In this document: piece by piece, positions 24,494 through 34,233 of the stretch | Layout: each line of letters opens with the position of its first letter | How positions within the stretch are numbered: the first letter of the stretch is position 1 | NCBI GenBank assembly: GCA_964520325.1 | Contig: CAZFOB010000017.1 | Span: forward strand, 1-64,000 | Source of the DNA: CAZFOB01 sp964520325 | Lineage (GTDB): Bacteria; Actinomycetota; JAICYB01 | Direction: 5' to 3' | Length of the DNA stretch: 64,000 nt | Translations under genes and position numbers: made by a program | Notes under the pieces: model-generated | What the model was told of the DNA's origin: nothing | Seen by the model: the letters and a program-made list of their open reading frames with translations, nothing else | Database searches by the model: none

Positions 24494-24911
24494 GGACACC
24501 GACCCGGTGAAGGCTTCGAACGACTTCTTCGGCCCGCTCGTCCCAGGACAGCTCGGATGCGTGTTCACCGAGGTATCGAAGGATCTGGTCGTGGGGCAGA
24601 TCCACGTGACGCACAACCTCATCGCCGGCACCGGCTACCTCTTCGCACCGGCGGTGATCGCGCTCGCCGACACGCTGTGCGCGATCGGTACTCCGAGCAA
24701 CGCGCCGCCGGACTCAACGTTCACTACGATCGAGCTCAAGACCAACTTCCTCGGCTCGGCCCGCGAGGGCGAGACCATCGAGGGACGTGCAACGCCTCGC
24801 CATGTCGGCAGGACGACGCAGGTGTGGGATTGCGAAGTCCGCAACATCACGACAGACCGCACGATCGCGCTCTTCCGCAACACTCAGATGATCCTTCCGA
24901 GGCGGGCCTGA
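24483..24911 (+). CDS. PaaI-type hotdog-fold thioesterase
   Basis: 142 residues. One hotdog domain, recognised by NLIAGTGYLFAPAVIALADT and the TIELKTNFLGSAREGE strand. Such proteins hydrolyse acyl- or aryl-CoA thioesters. The Asp in ALADT (about position 63) may be the catalytic acid. The start region has been duplicated upstream as described at 24395-24493. It lies between an enoyl-CoA hydratase and a receiver-domain gene, each separated by no more than a few bases apart from the duplication. Confidence 0.85.
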   Translation: MSDWDTDPVKASNDFFGPLVPGQLGCVFTEVSKDLVVGQIHVTHNLIAGTGYLFAPAVIALADTLCAIGTPSNAPPDSTFTTIELKTNFLGSAREGETIEGRATPRHVGRTTQVWDCEVRNITTDRTIALFRNTQMILPRRA

Positions 24912-24913
24912 AG

Positions 24914-25303
24914 ATGGCCGAGGCGAGCCGGAAGATGGCGCGTGTTCTGGTGATCGACGACGACCCGCAGGTATTGAAGCTCGTGCAGATCAACCTCGAG
25001 AGCGAGGGATTCGAGGTGGAGACTGCGAGCGACGGGTCCGAAGCGCTCGACGCAGTCGCGCGCGAGAAGCCGGACGCCGTTGTGTGCGACCTCATGATGC
25101 CGGTGACCGACGGTTTCACGGTCCTCCGGACGCTTCGGCTTGACCCGGAGACCAAGAAGATCCCGTTCGTGATCCTTTCGGCGAAGACGATGCCCGCCGA
25201 CATCAAGCAGGCGCTCGAGATGGGCGCCGACCGCTACATCACCAAGCCGTTCGACCCGCAGGAACTCATCGATACGGTCACGCGGCTGCTCGCACCCGAT
25301 TAG
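24914..25303 (+). CDS. Stand-alone response-regulator receiver protein
   Basis: 129 residues, one CheY-like receiver domain and nothing else. The acidic pocket (IDDD near 15-17), the phosphoacceptor Asp59 in AVVCDLMMP, the Ser89 in ILSAK and Lys111 in ITKPF are all present, so it should be phosphorylated. A second in-frame ATG at 24935 is a possible start. No cognate kinase is adjacent on this strand; the neighbouring NarL-type pair is convergent and has its own receiver. Confidence 0.9.
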   Translation: MAEASRKMARVLVIDDDPQVLKLVQINLESEGFEVETASDGSEALDAVAREKPDAVVCDLMMPVTDGFTVLRTLRLDPETKKIPFVILSAKTMPADIKQALEMGADRYITKPFDPQELIDTVTRLLAPD

Positions 25304-25950
25304 GCCTGCGGAGCGACGACACCGGCGTCGAACGCGAGCACGATCGCCGCTGCTCTGTCACGGAGGTGGAGCTTGGTGAAGATGTGCCCGACGTGGCTCT
25401 TCACCGTCACCTCGCCGATGAACAGCTCCTCGGCGATCTCGGCGTTGCTGCGTCCTCGTCCGATGAGCTCGAGGACCTCGAGCTCTCGGGCGGTGAGGTG
25501 CTTGAGGTCGGCCGCCGGCTTGCTGGGCGTGGTCCCGCGGTAAGCAGCGAGCACACGGCCGGTCACGCCAGGGTCGAGCCAGGCTTCGCCATCGGCGACT
25601 GTTCGCAACGCTCTCACGATCTCCTCGCCGGGAGCGTCCTTCAGCTGGAACCCCGCGGCACCGGCGCGCAGCGCGGCCGAGAGGAGCTCGTCGTCGTCGA
25701 ACGTTGTCAGGACGAGGACGGGCGGCGCATCGGCGCGCTCGCGGAGGCGTGTCGTTGCCTCGACGCCGTCCACTCGCTTCATGCGGATGTCCATCACGAC
25801 GACGTCCGGCTCGTGTTCTCGGACGGCGGCGGGGACCTCGTCGCCGTCCTCGCATTCCGCGACGACCTCGAGGTCGTCGGTCGTGGCGATGATCCGTCCG
25901 AGGCCTGAACGCACGAGCTCCTGATCATCGACGAGCAGGACGCGGATCAT
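25300..25950 (-). CDS. NarL/LuxR-type response regulator
   Basis: 216 residues from ATG 25950. An N-terminal receiver with Asp54 in VVVMDIRM and Lys in LKDAP, and a C-terminal LuxR helix-turn-helix (TARELEVLELIGRGRSNAEI and GEVTVKSHVGHIF). The start overlaps the stop of the histidine kinase gene (ATGA), so the two form a translationally coupled two-component system. Signal and targets unknown. Confidence 0.95.
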   Translation of the reverse strand: MIRVLLVDDQELVRSGLGRIIATTDDLEVVAECEDGDEVPAAVREHEPDVVVMDIRMKRVDGVEATTRLRERADAPPVLVLTTFDDDELLSAALRAGAAGFQLKDAPGEEIVRALRTVADGEAWLDPGVTGRVLAAYRGTTPSKPAADLKHLTARELEVLELIGRGRSNAEIAEELFIGEVTVKSHVGHIFTKLHLRDRAAAIVLAFDAGVVAPQA

Positions 25951-27131
25951 GCGACGGGCTTGGGTGCGACCACGGACACCGCCCACCCGTCGTGTTCGTC
26001 GATGGCGAGTTCGCCGCCGAGCAGTGCCGCGCGCTCGGCCATGCCGCGCAGACCAAGTCCGGCGACGTTTCTCGCCATGCCGTTCGTCCGTTTGTTGTGG
26101 ACGCGCAAGGAAACGTTCTTCTCGCCGACGTCCAGCTCGACGAGGACGGCGGCACCAGGCGCGTGCTTCACCGCGTTGGTGAGGGACTCCTGGATGATCC
26201 GGTAAAGATTCAGTCCCGCGGCCGGTGAAAGATCAGCGAGTTGTCCGTTGACCGTCAACGCTGCGTCGAGTCCCGCGGCGCAGAAGTCCGATACGAGCTT
26301 CGGCAGATCGACGACGCCGGGCATCGGCGCTGCGGTTGCGCTCTCTTCGGGGCCGAGCAGACCGACCGTGCGTCTGACTTCGTTCAAGCTGTTGCGTCCC
26401 TGGGTCTCCGCGGCCTTCAAGGCATCGAGAGCGTCGGAGGTCCTGCCGCGCTCGAGCGCCATGCGCGCGGCGGTCACGTGCAGCATGGTCACGCTGAGCG
26501 AGTGCGCGATGACGTCGTGCACTTCCCGCGCGATGCGACCACGCTCGTCCGACGCGGCCTTTTCCGCCAGGCCTGCTTGTGCTTCCATGAGTTGCTGCTT
26601 CCTCGCGTCGAGCTCGCCGACCATGAACCCACCGAACCAGCCGAACGTGATGCCGATCACCCAGATGAAGGAACCGTCGAACCGACCGAGGACTTCGCCG
26701 GCAACCACCACGGCAACGCCGAGGAGGCAGCCCCAGAGACCCAAGCGCTTTCGGCGTCCCGCCCGGGTTGCGACCTCTGCGGCAGTGAACACGAGGACGA
26801 ACGGCGAGAAGTCGGTTTCGACCTGGTGAAATGCGAGGTAGCCGATCCCCGCCACAACCGCAAGCGGGAAGAGCGGGAGGGGCAGGCCTACCTGCCGACG
26901 TGTGAAGACCGCAAGAACGTCGAGGAGGTAGGGAAGGAATGCGACGGCAGCCGCGAGCGTGGCGCCGGCGAAGGTGTATCCGAACGGGATTCCCGGCCGA
27001 TCCCAGTACTCACGTCGCTGGAGGATCGCGGCTGCCAAGTTGATCCCGACGAACGCTGCGGCTCCGATCGGTACGAACTTCGGCCATTCGTCGAGAGCGG
27101 CGTCGGGTGGGGGAACTGCGCGTGCGGACAT
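25947..27131 (-). CDS. Membrane histidine kinase, HisKA_3 family
   Basis: 394 residues from ATG 27131. Five or six membrane helices in the first 170 residues, a short coiled region, then the dimerisation/phosphoacceptor motif DERGRIAREVHDVIAHSLS with His205. An HATPase_c domain follows, with QESLTNAVKHAPG as N-box and GLGLRGMAERAALLGG as G-box. No extra sensor domain, so the signal is probably detected within the membrane. Partner of the NarL-type regulator that follows. Confidence 0.95.
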   Translation of the reverse strand: MSARAVPPPDAALDEWPKFVPIGAAAFVGINLAAAILQRREYWDRPGIPFGYTFAGATLAAAVAFLPYLLDVLAVFTRRQVGLPLPLFPLAVVAGIGYLAFHQVETDFSPFVLVFTAAEVATRAGRRKRLGLWGCLLGVAVVVAGEVLGRFDGSFIWVIGITFGWFGGFMVGELDARKQQLMEAQAGLAEKAASDERGRIAREVHDVIAHSLSVTMLHVTAARMALERGRTSDALDALKAAETQGRNSLNEVRRTVGLLGPEESATAAPMPGVVDLPKLVSDFCAAGLDAALTVNGQLADLSPAAGLNLYRIIQESLTNAVKHAPGAAVLVELDVGEKNVSLRVHNKRTNGMARNVAGLGLRGMAERAALLGGELAIDEHDGWAVSVVAPKPVA

Positions 27132-27316
27132 GGGTCCAGCGTAGGCGGCCCGCCGCCTTGCCTCTTCCTCCCCAGGTCGTGTCCGCCCTCCACCCACAGG
27201 AGGAGGACGCGCTCCACTCAAAGGTTGCGTCGGAATCGTCCTCCGGCACGATGCCCCTTTTGCTCTGCGGTCCTACGGTTCATTTGTCAGATCCGCCGGC
27301 CGAAAGGAGCCCCGAG

Positions 27317-27700
27317 ATGCGCAAGGAAGACAAGATCAGAGAGTTGGAGCTGTTCTCCGGCTGCGGCACCGACGAGGCCCGATGGGTGGCTCGCAACGCG
27401 GATGAGGTCGAGGTGGCAGCCGGCGAGACGCTCGCCGTGGCGGGGACGAAGGTCCGTGAGTTCTTCGTCGTTCTCGACGGCGTGCTCGGTTCCGACGGTG
27501 GATCGATGTTCACACGACCGGCGCACTTCGGAGAGATCGGACTGATCAGCGGCGGTTGCCACGTCGAGTCGATCCACGCGTTGACGACCTGCCGTGTGCT
27601 TGTCTTCGACGCACGAGGCTTCAACGGATTGCTCGCGCGCGTACCGGCAGTTGCCCGCAAGCTGATGCGCGAGCTCGTCGAGCGCGTAGCGGCCGCTTAG
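27317..27700 (+). CDS. Cyclic-nucleotide-binding-domain protein
   Basis: 127 residues, a single cNMP-binding jelly roll: GTDEARWVARNADEVEVAAG, then VREFFVVLDGVLG and the PAHFGEIGLISGG segment. The phosphate-binding cassette normally has FGExALL(x)nxPRxA; here the Arg is replaced by HVESIHA, so cAMP binding is doubtful. No DNA-binding domain follows. AAAGGAG at 27303-27309 supports the start. Its last bases overlap the convergent galT-like gene by 4. Confidence 0.75.
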   Translation: MRKEDKIRELELFSGCGTDEARWVARNADEVEVAAGETLAVAGTKVREFFVVLDGVLGSDGGSMFTRPAHFGEIGLISGGCHVESIHALTTCRVLVFDARGFNGLLARVPAVARKLMRELVERVAAA

Positions 27701-28596
27701 GAGTCCGCTGGGCGAAGCGCTCTCGCAGTTTCGTGGGGGTCGGCTGCCACGATCGGCAGCTCGGCCCCCATCTCGAGTCCGCCCCAGATGGCGATGCGCG
27801 GCATGAGGTGAGCGTGCCAGTGGAAGGCAGCGGTACCCGCGGGAGCGGTGTGCATCACGAGGTTGAACGGGAGCGAGTCGCCGAAGTGGGAAACGCTTCG
27901 GCGCACGGCTGAGGCCAGCGCTTCGGCCACCGTCGGCAGCTCGTCGTCGGCGAGATCGGTAAGACGCGGCGTGCAGCGGCCGATCACGAGCAACTCTCCA
28001 GCCACGAAGGGCACGGGGTGGGCGACGACTCTGAAGTCGCCGGTCTCGGTGATCAGGAGCTCGTCGTCGTCGCGCATGGCGCACGCGATGCACGGACCGT
28101 CGGCGAAGCTCTCGGATTCGCGTTCGAGAGAAGGCGGGATCGCACCGAGCCCGAAGATCTGCCCGTGCGCATGGGTACGTGAGGCACCGGCCGCCCGTCC
28201 GCGGTTCCAGACCGCAACAACGGCCGGTGTCGGCGCGGCCCGGACCCGTTCGCGATACGCGGTCACAACGTCCGTTCGTTCGTCCAGGTCCTGTTCCTCG
28301 TACCGGGTCAGGTGGTGTGGCGTGTGGAACACCACTTCGTGGAATGGCGCGGCGGGGTAGAGGTTGGGGACGACGCGAACGCTCCAGCCCGGTCCATCGG
28401 GGGCCGAACCCCGGCCATCCATGGAGGCACGGATCGAGAAGGTCTCCGGGGGTGTCCGCTGTTCCTGCCCGCCGCAGAAGTCGCACGGCTCTGCGTCCGG
28501 CCTGTACTTCTCGAGCGCGGGTGCGCCGCGGGCCGCGCGCTCGGGGGCGAGCAGTACGCTGCGGCGTCCTAAGGGGTCGAACCGAAGCTCGGGCAT
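27697..28596 (-). CDS. galT: Galactose-1-phosphate uridylyltransferase-like protein
   Basis: 299 residues. Two HIT-like halves: a Zn-type CDFC pair near residue 38, the active-site segment ASRTHAHGQIFG (family HxHxQ, with Ala where Pro is usual), and FHWHAHLMPR in the second half. Members transfer UMP between UDP-glucose and galactose-1-phosphate; some relatives use ADP-glucose instead. No galK or galE is nearby, so the true substrate is not certain. Divergent from the cysteine desulfurase gene with a 20-bp gap. Confidence 0.85.
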   Translation of the reverse strand: MPELRFDPLGRRSVLLAPERAARGAPALEKYRPDAEPCDFCGGQEQRTPPETFSIRASMDGRGSAPDGPGWSVRVVPNLYPAAPFHEVVFHTPHHLTRYEEQDLDERTDVVTAYRERVRAAPTPAVVAVWNRGRAAGASRTHAHGQIFGLGAIPPSLERESESFADGPCIACAMRDDDELLITETGDFRVVAHPVPFVAGELLVIGRCTPRLTDLADDELPTVAEALASAVRRSVSHFGDSLPFNLVMHTAPAGTAAFHWHAHLMPRIAIWGGLEMGAELPIVAADPHETARALRPADS

Positions 28597-28616
28597 AGCC
28601 CTCCTATCATGACCGG

Positions 28617-29801
28617 GTGCACTACCTCGATTACGCCGCCACGGCCCCGGTCCTTCCCGAAGTCCGGGAGGCGATGCTTCCGTACCTCGACGAGCGGTGG
28701 GGAAACCCGTCGAGCATCTACGCGACCGGTCGCGAAGCTCGCAAGGGGATCGACGAGTCCCGTGAGAAGCTCGCGCTCGCGATCGGCTGCGCGCCCGAGG
28801 AGATCGTCTTCACCGGGAGCGGCACGGAGGCCGGCAACCTTGCCGTCAAAGGAACGGCGTGGGCGCAAGGAAGCAGGGGCCGACACATCTTGTTGACGAA
28901 GATCGAGCACCACGCCGTGCTCGATGCGTCCGAGTGGCTGGCAACTCAGGGGTTCGACATCGAGTTCCTCCCAGTGGACGGGACGGGCCTCGTCTCACCG
29001 CGAGCCGTCAGCGAGCGTCTCCGCGACGACACGATCCTCGTTGCGCTCATGCTTGCCAACAACGAGATCGGCACGATCGAACCCGTCGCCGAGGTGGCGG
29101 CCATCTGCCGCGAGCGCGGCGTGCTCACGTTCACCGATGCGGTACAGGCACTCGGCAAGATCCATGTGGACGTCCGCGCGCTCGGCGTCGATCTTGCAGC
29201 CTTCTCCGCGCACAAGATCGGCGGACCGAAAGGGACGGGCGCGCTCTACGTGCGGCGCGGTGTGAAGCTCGTGCCGCACACCCACGGCGGCGGCCAGGAA
29301 CGCGGACGCCGTTCGGGCACCGAGAACCCCGCCGGCGTGGTGGGTTTCGCGACGGCCGCCGAGATCGTGACGCACGAGCTCGAGATGCAAGCACCTCGAT
29401 GGACGGCGTTACGCGACCGGCTGTGGGACGGACTGCGCGAGCGCATCTCAGACGTTCGGCTGAACGGGGCCGGGATCGTTGGAGCGCAACGGCTCCCGCA
29501 CAACCTCAACGTTTCGGTGCGCGGCGTGGTCGGCGAAGACATCCTGCTGATGCTCGATGCGGTAGGCGTCTGCGCATCGACCGGTTCGGCCTGCCAGTCG
29601 GGATCGGTCGAGTCTTCGTACGTGCTCGGTGCGTGCGGCGTCGAGCGGAAGTGGGCCGAGGGTGCGCTCCGCTTCACCGTCGGACGCGAGAGCAGCGACG
29701 CGGACGTGGACGCAGTGCTCGACGCTCTTCCTCCGATCGTCGACCGCATGCGGGCTTTCTCGACGGGGCGCCATTCGGCGCATCCGGGCGCGCGTCGCTG
29801 A
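28617..29801 (+). CDS. Cysteine desulfurase (IscS/NifS family)
   Basis: 394 residues from GTG 28617. PLP-binding Lys in SAHKIGGPKG, His in IEHHAVLD and the persulfide-carrying Cys in STGSACQSGS. It starts right at YLDYAATAPV, as the family does. It is followed after two bases by mnmA, so its main job is probably to give sulfur for 2-thiouridine in tRNA, as well as Fe-S clusters. Confidence 0.95.
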   Translation: MHYLDYAATAPVLPEVREAMLPYLDERWGNPSSIYATGREARKGIDESREKLALAIGCAPEEIVFTGSGTEAGNLAVKGTAWAQGSRGRHILLTKIEHHAVLDASEWLATQGFDIEFLPVDGTGLVSPRAVSERLRDDTILVALMLANNEIGTIEPVAEVAAICRERGVLTFTDAVQALGKIHVDVRALGVDLAAFSAHKIGGPKGTGALYVRRGVKLVPHTHGGGQERGRRSGTENPAGVVGFATAAEIVTHELEMQAPRWTALRDRLWDGLRERISDVRLNGAGIVGAQRLPHNLNVSVRGVVGEDILLMLDAVGVCASTGSACQSGSVESSYVLGACGVERKWAEGALRFTVGRESSDADVDAVLDALPPIVDRMRAFSTGRHSAHPGARR

Positions 29802-29803
29802 CG

Positions 29804-30859
29804 ATGGCTCGTTTGCTCGCCGCCATGTCGGGCGGCGTCGACTCCTCGGTGGCCACGGCGCTCGCCATCGAGGCAGGCCACGAGGTCGTTGGCGCCACGC
29901 TCAAACAATGGGAGTTCCCGGACGAGGAAACGCGACTGTCGAAGGGGTGCTCGACACTCGATGCGGTCGCCGACGCGCGCCGGGCCGCCGACGTTCTGCG
30001 GATCCCGCATTACACCTTCGACTTCCGCGAGGTCTTCAACCGCGAAGTGGTCGAGCCCTTCATCGACGATTACGCCAACGGCCTCACACCGAACCCGTGC
30101 GTTCGGTGCAACGAGCGCGTCCGATTCGGTGAGCTCGCGGACAAGGCCGAGATGCTCGGTTTCGACGGTTTGATCACCGGCCACTATGCGCGGATCGCCG
30201 ATGGACGTCTGTTTCGTGCGAACAACCGCGACAAGGATCAGAGCTATGTGCTCTATGCGATCGGTCGCAAGGCCCTCGACCACGCGCACTTCCCGCTCGG
30301 CGAGATCACGTCGAAGTCGGACGTCCGCGAGATCGCTCGTACGCTCGGCCTCGGCAACGCCGATCGCGAGGACTCGCTCGAGGTGTGCTTCGTCGGCGAG
30401 GGCAAACGGCCTGGGGATGTCGTCGGTGAGCGTGTACCCGTCGCTGTACGCAGCGGGCCGATCGTCGATGCGACAGGCGAGGTCATCGGAGAACATCGGG
30501 GCCTCGCGTACTACACGGTGGGTCAGCGACGGGGGCTTCTTGGGGACGGCACTCGCCGCTATGTGACCGAGATCGACCCTTCTCGCAACGCCCTCATGGT
30601 GGACGTCTCGCCTCACGAGTCGACCTTCCTGGAAGCCATGCGTCCGCGATTCTTCGGGTCGATCCCATCCGACGGAAGCGTTGTCGGTGCCGTCGTCCGG
30701 TATCGCGCGGACGAGGTGCCCGCGGTCATCCACGCGACCGCCGACGGCTTTTCGCTCGACTTCGAGCATGGTGTGCGAGCGGTTGCGCCCGGACAGGCCG
30801 TCGTCCTGTACGACGGCGACGAAGTGATCGGCGGCGGGACGATCGCGCGTGCGCAGTAG
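29804..30859 (+). CDS. mnmA: tRNA 2-thiouridylase
   Basis: 351 residues. The PP-loop AAMSGGVDSSVATALA, the NPCVRCNERVRFG loop with the first catalytic Cys, and LEVCFVGEG with the second. MnmA activates U34 of tRNAs for Glu, Gln and Lys with ATP and adds sulfur from the desulfurase. The start ATG 29804 follows the desulfurase stop; the longer ORF frame overlaps that gene. The C-terminal beta-barrel is complete. Confidence 0.95.
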   Translation: MARLLAAMSGGVDSSVATALAIEAGHEVVGATLKQWEFPDEETRLSKGCSTLDAVADARRAADVLRIPHYTFDFREVFNREVVEPFIDDYANGLTPNPCVRCNERVRFGELADKAEMLGFDGLITGHYARIADGRLFRANNRDKDQSYVLYAIGRKALDHAHFPLGEITSKSDVREIARTLGLGNADREDSLEVCFVGEGKRPGDVVGERVPVAVRSGPIVDATGEVIGEHRGLAYYTVGQRRGLLGDGTRRYVTEIDPSRNALMVDVSPHESTFLEAMRPRFFGSIPSDGSVVGAVVRYRADEVPAVIHATADGFSLDFEHGVRAVAPGQAVVLYDGDEVIGGGTIARAQ

Positions 30860-31841
30860 AGCGCGCGCGCGACGATCGCGCTCGAGGCGGACCCCCGTGT
30901 TTTCGCGCGCCAGGTTGTTCGTCGGTCTGCTCGTCATCACCCTGATCGGCGCAGGCGGGATGTTCGCACTCGCGCGTCTGCGCGGCGGCCCCGACCCGGG
31001 CAGCGTCGTGTACGCGTCGCCGGAGGGTGTGTTCGTCCACGACCTCTCGAGCGGACACGACCGCCTCGCGGCCACGCTCCCGAAGGGCACCGTCGCCGCG
31101 ATACCGAGTCCGGACGGGAAGTGGGTCGCCTACTCGCGCGGCGTCGGCGAGTTGTGGCTTGCCTCGCTCCGTTCCCGTCAACGGTTCCAGGTGGCGGACC
31201 AATTCGTCGTCCCGCTCGGATGGAGCCCCGACGGACGCCTCCTGGCGAGCGAGCTGCTGTCGGACCGGGATCTCGTCCTCATCGATCCCGACGAGGGCCG
31301 CGAGGTTCTGAAGTCCGGCGGTGTTCCTCCCTCATCTTTCCCCGTGTGGCTGGATGAGCACCGCTTCGCCATCGCGACGAGCGACGAGGAGTTCGTCCTC
31401 TTCGACACGAGGCGGCCGTCCCGATCAGTCGCGGCTCCCGGCGCACCGCTCGCCGCTTCGCCGGACGGTGAGGAGCTCCTGTTCGCCCTGCGCGACAAGG
31501 TACTCGTCGCGAAGATCGAGGGGAAGAAGCGAGGACAGCTGAAGACGATCTTCACCGGCACGGCAACGCACGCAGCGACGAGCGGCGACGGGTTCCTCGC
31601 GATCGCTGCCAAGGATCCGAAGGGCCATAGCGGCGCGTGGGTGTTCCAAGGTGGCTCGAAGAAGACGCGCGTCGTGTCCGGAAAGGTCGACGGCCTCGCC
31701 TGGTCCGCCAAGGGTGCCGCGCTTCTGTACCAACGCGGGGGTGTGATCTACGCCATCGCGCACGCCGGATCCGATCCGGTCCGCGTGAGCCGGCGCGGGG
31801 TGAAGGTCTTCCGGCTGCTCTCGTTCATCGTGGTGCCCTAG
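30849..31841 (+). CDS. Membrane-anchored beta-propeller (WD40/TolB-like) protein
   Basis: 330 residues from GTG 30849; a GTG at 30897 with GAGGCGG upstream is an equal or better candidate. After a basic N-terminus there is one membrane segment (VGLLVITLIGAGGMFALARL), then repeated propeller strands: AIPSPDGKWVAYSRG, LGWSPDGRLLASEL and others, as in TolB-like proteins. It would lie outside the membrane. It overlaps mnmA and precedes ligA; a specific role is not known. Confidence 0.75.
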   Translation: MRSRARARRSRSRRTPVFSRARLFVGLLVITLIGAGGMFALARLRGGPDPGSVVYASPEGVFVHDLSSGHDRLAATLPKGTVAAIPSPDGKWVAYSRGVGELWLASLRSRQRFQVADQFVVPLGWSPDGRLLASELLSDRDLVLIDPDEGREVLKSGGVPPSSFPVWLDEHRFAIATSDEEFVLFDTRRPSRSVAAPGAPLAASPDGEELLFALRDKVLVAKIEGKKRGQLKTIFTGTATHAATSGDGFLAIAAKDPKGHSGAWVFQGGSKKTRVVSGKVDGLAWSAKGAALLYQRGGVIYAIAHAGSDPVRVSRRGVKVFRLLSFIVVP

Positions 31842-31864
31842 CCTTCAGCATTACCCTGACCCTC

Positions 31865-33895
31865 GTGCCGAAAGCGAAGAAGAAGGCCGACAAGGAGGAC
31901 GCCGCCCTCAGCCGCGCGCGCGTGCATGTCGAGGAGTTGCGCGCGCAGCTCAACAATCACAACTACCGCTACCACGTGCTCGATGCACCCGAAGTGTCCG
32001 ACGCCGATTACGACGCACTGATGCGCGAGTTGCAGTCGCTCGAGGAGCGCTTCCCCGAGCTCATCACTCCCGACTCACCCACCCAGCGCGTTGGTGCGCC
32101 GCCCTCCGAGCTCTTCGCTCCGGTCGAGCACTCGGCCCCCTTGCTGTCGCTCGACAACGCGTTCAGCTCCGACGATCTGGACGCGTGGTATGCGCGTGTT
32201 CTGAAAGGCCTTGAGCACGAGCCGACCTTCGTTTGCGAGCCGAAGATCGACGGATTGTCGGTCGTCGTTGTCTACGAGGACGGGAAGCTCGTCCGTGGCG
32301 CCACGCGAGGCGATGGTCGTTTCGGAGAGGACGTGACTGCCAATATCCGAACGATCCGCGCGATCCCTGCGTCACTTCGCGGGAGTGACCCCCCGAGCTG
32401 GCTCGAGATCCGGGGCGAGGTGTTCCTGAGCCTTGCCGGGTTCGAGAAGATCAACGCAGAGCTCGGTGAAGCGGGCAAGCCGCTCTTCGCCAACCCGCGC
32501 AACACCGCAGCCGGGATGCTCCGCCAGAAGGACCCGAAAGTCACCGCGAGCCGGCCGCTTCAGATCGCTTTCCACGGGATCGTTCGCTGCGACGGCTTGA
32601 GGATCCGGTCGTATTCGGAATCGATCGATCGGATGCGCGACTGGGGACTTCGTCCGCATCCGTTGAGCAGACCCGTCAAGACGCTCGATGACGTGAAGGC
32701 GTTCACCGCTGAGATCGAGAGCACGCGCCATTCACTCGACCACGAGATCGACGGTGCGGTCGTCAAGGTCGACGACTACACCGACCAGTTCGACCTCGGC
32801 GCCACGTCGAAGGCTCCGCGCTGGGCGATCGCGTTCAAGTTCCCCCCAGAGGAGAGGACGACGCTCTTGAATGACATCCTCCCGTCGATCGGACGAACGG
32901 GGGTCATCACGCCGTTCGCCGTGCTCGAGGCCGTGCACGTGGGTGGCGTGATCGTCCGCCAAGCCACGCTCCACAACCCCGACGAGATCGCGCGGAAGGA
33001 CATCCGTATCGGCGACACCGTCGTCGTCAGGCGCGCCGGAGACGTCATCCCCGAGGTCGTTGCGCCGATCGTCTCGAAGCGCACCGGCAAAGAGAAGAAG
33101 TTCAAGATGCCGAAGAAGTGTCCGGCGTGTGGCACCGCGTTGATCCGCGCGGAGGACGTCGTCGCGACACGTTGCCCGAACCTCGCGTGTCCGGCGCAGG
33201 TGGTCGGCCGTCTGATCCATTTCGCCGGACGCGGCGCGATGGACATCGAGCACATGGGCGAGAAGACCGTCTCCGCGCTGGTGGACCGGGGCTACATCGA
33301 CGACTTCGGGGATATCTTCTTTCTGACCGCAGAGCAGATCGCCGACCTCCCGGGTTTCAAAGACAAGTCGATCACCAACCTGCTCGAGGCCATCGCCGGC
33401 GCGAAGCAGCGTCCGATCGACCGGCTGCTCTACGGGCTCGGGATCTTGCATCTCGGCGTGACGGGGGCCAGGGCGCTCGCGGACGCGTTCGGTTCCGTGC
33501 GCGAGATAACCGCAGCATTGGAAGACGACATCGCGGCCGTCGAAGGCATCGGTCCGGTCATCGCGAGATCGGTCCGCGAGTATTTCGACCGCGAGCAGAC
33601 CAAGCAACTGATCGGCAAGCTCGAGCGCGCCGGCGTCCGGCTCGAAGAACAACGCAAGAGAGCAACCGGTCCCCTTCTCGGCAAGATCTTCGTCATCACC
33701 GGGACGCTCGAACGCTGGTCGCGTGAGGAGGCGAAGGAGCGGATCGAAGCGATGGGTGGCAAGGTCACGTCGAGCGTGTCGAAGAAGACCGATTACCTGG
33801 TCGCCGGAGAGTCGCCGGGCTCCAAGCTCGACAAGGCCCAGTCGCTCGGCGTCGAAGTCGTCAACGAGGTCGGTCTGGAGAAGCTGCTCGACTAG
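31865..33895 (+). CDS. ligA: NAD-dependent DNA ligase
   Basis: 676 residues from GTG 31865. All domains are present: Ia (NYRYHVLDAPEVSDADYD), adenylation with Lys127 in CEPKIDGLS, OB fold, the four-Cys zinc finger (CPACG and CPNLACPAQ), helix-hairpin-helix repeats and a C-terminal BRCT domain (from about 595, KIFVITGTLERWS). Seals nicks in replication and repair. It starts the gat cluster region; gatC follows after 38 bases. Confidence 0.97.
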   Translation: MPKAKKKADKEDAALSRARVHVEELRAQLNNHNYRYHVLDAPEVSDADYDALMRELQSLEERFPELITPDSPTQRVGAPPSELFAPVEHSAPLLSLDNAFSSDDLDAWYARVLKGLEHEPTFVCEPKIDGLSVVVVYEDGKLVRGATRGDGRFGEDVTANIRTIRAIPASLRGSDPPSWLEIRGEVFLSLAGFEKINAELGEAGKPLFANPRNTAAGMLRQKDPKVTASRPLQIAFHGIVRCDGLRIRSYSESIDRMRDWGLRPHPLSRPVKTLDDVKAFTAEIESTRHSLDHEIDGAVVKVDDYTDQFDLGATSKAPRWAIAFKFPPEERTTLLNDILPSIGRTGVITPFAVLEAVHVGGVIVRQATLHNPDEIARKDIRIGDTVVVRRAGDVIPEVVAPIVSKRTGKEKKFKMPKKCPACGTALIRAEDVVATRCPNLACPAQVVGRLIHFAGRGAMDIEHMGEKTVSALVDRGYIDDFGDIFFLTAEQIADLPGFKDKSITNLLEAIAGAKQRPIDRLLYGLGILHLGVTGARALADAFGSVREITAALEDDIAAVEGIGPVIARSVREYFDREQTKQLIGKLERAGVRLEEQRKRATGPLLGKIFVITGTLERWSREEAKERIEAMGGKVTSSVSKKTDYLVAGESPGSKLDKAQSLGVEVVNEVGLEKLLD

Positions 33896-33933
33896 ACTCC
33901 CTCGCCGCTCTCCGGAGTCGCTACGCTCCATCC

Positions 33934-34230
33934 GTGGCCATTTCACGCGAGGACGTCGAACATGTCGCGCGTCTTGCGCGGCTCGAGCTCACCGATGCGG
34001 AGATCGAGATGTTTCGGGGGCAGCTCTCGGCCGTCCTTGAGCGTGCCGAGCGCATCCAGGCCCTCGATCTCGACGACGTCCCGCCGACGCAGCATCCGGT
34101 CGAGCTCATCAACGTGTGGCGCGAGGACGAAGTCGTCGCGTTCACGGATACCAAGGCGATCCTCGACAACGCGCCCGCGACCGAGGACGGCAAAGTGCGC
34201 GTGCCGCAGATCCTCGAGGACTCCGAGTAA
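33934..34230 (+). CDS. gatC: Asp-tRNA(Asn)/Glu-tRNA(Gln) amidotransferase subunit C
   Basis: 98 residues from GTG 33934, normal for GatC, the small subunit that wraps around GatA and GatB. ISREDVEHVARLARLELTD is the family signature. gatA follows after 3 bases. Confidence 0.95.
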   Translation: MAISREDVEHVARLARLELTDAEIEMFRGQLSAVLERAERIQALDLDDVPPTQHPVELINVWREDEVVAFTDTKAILDNAPATEDGKVRVPQILEDSE

Positions 34231-34233
34231 CCC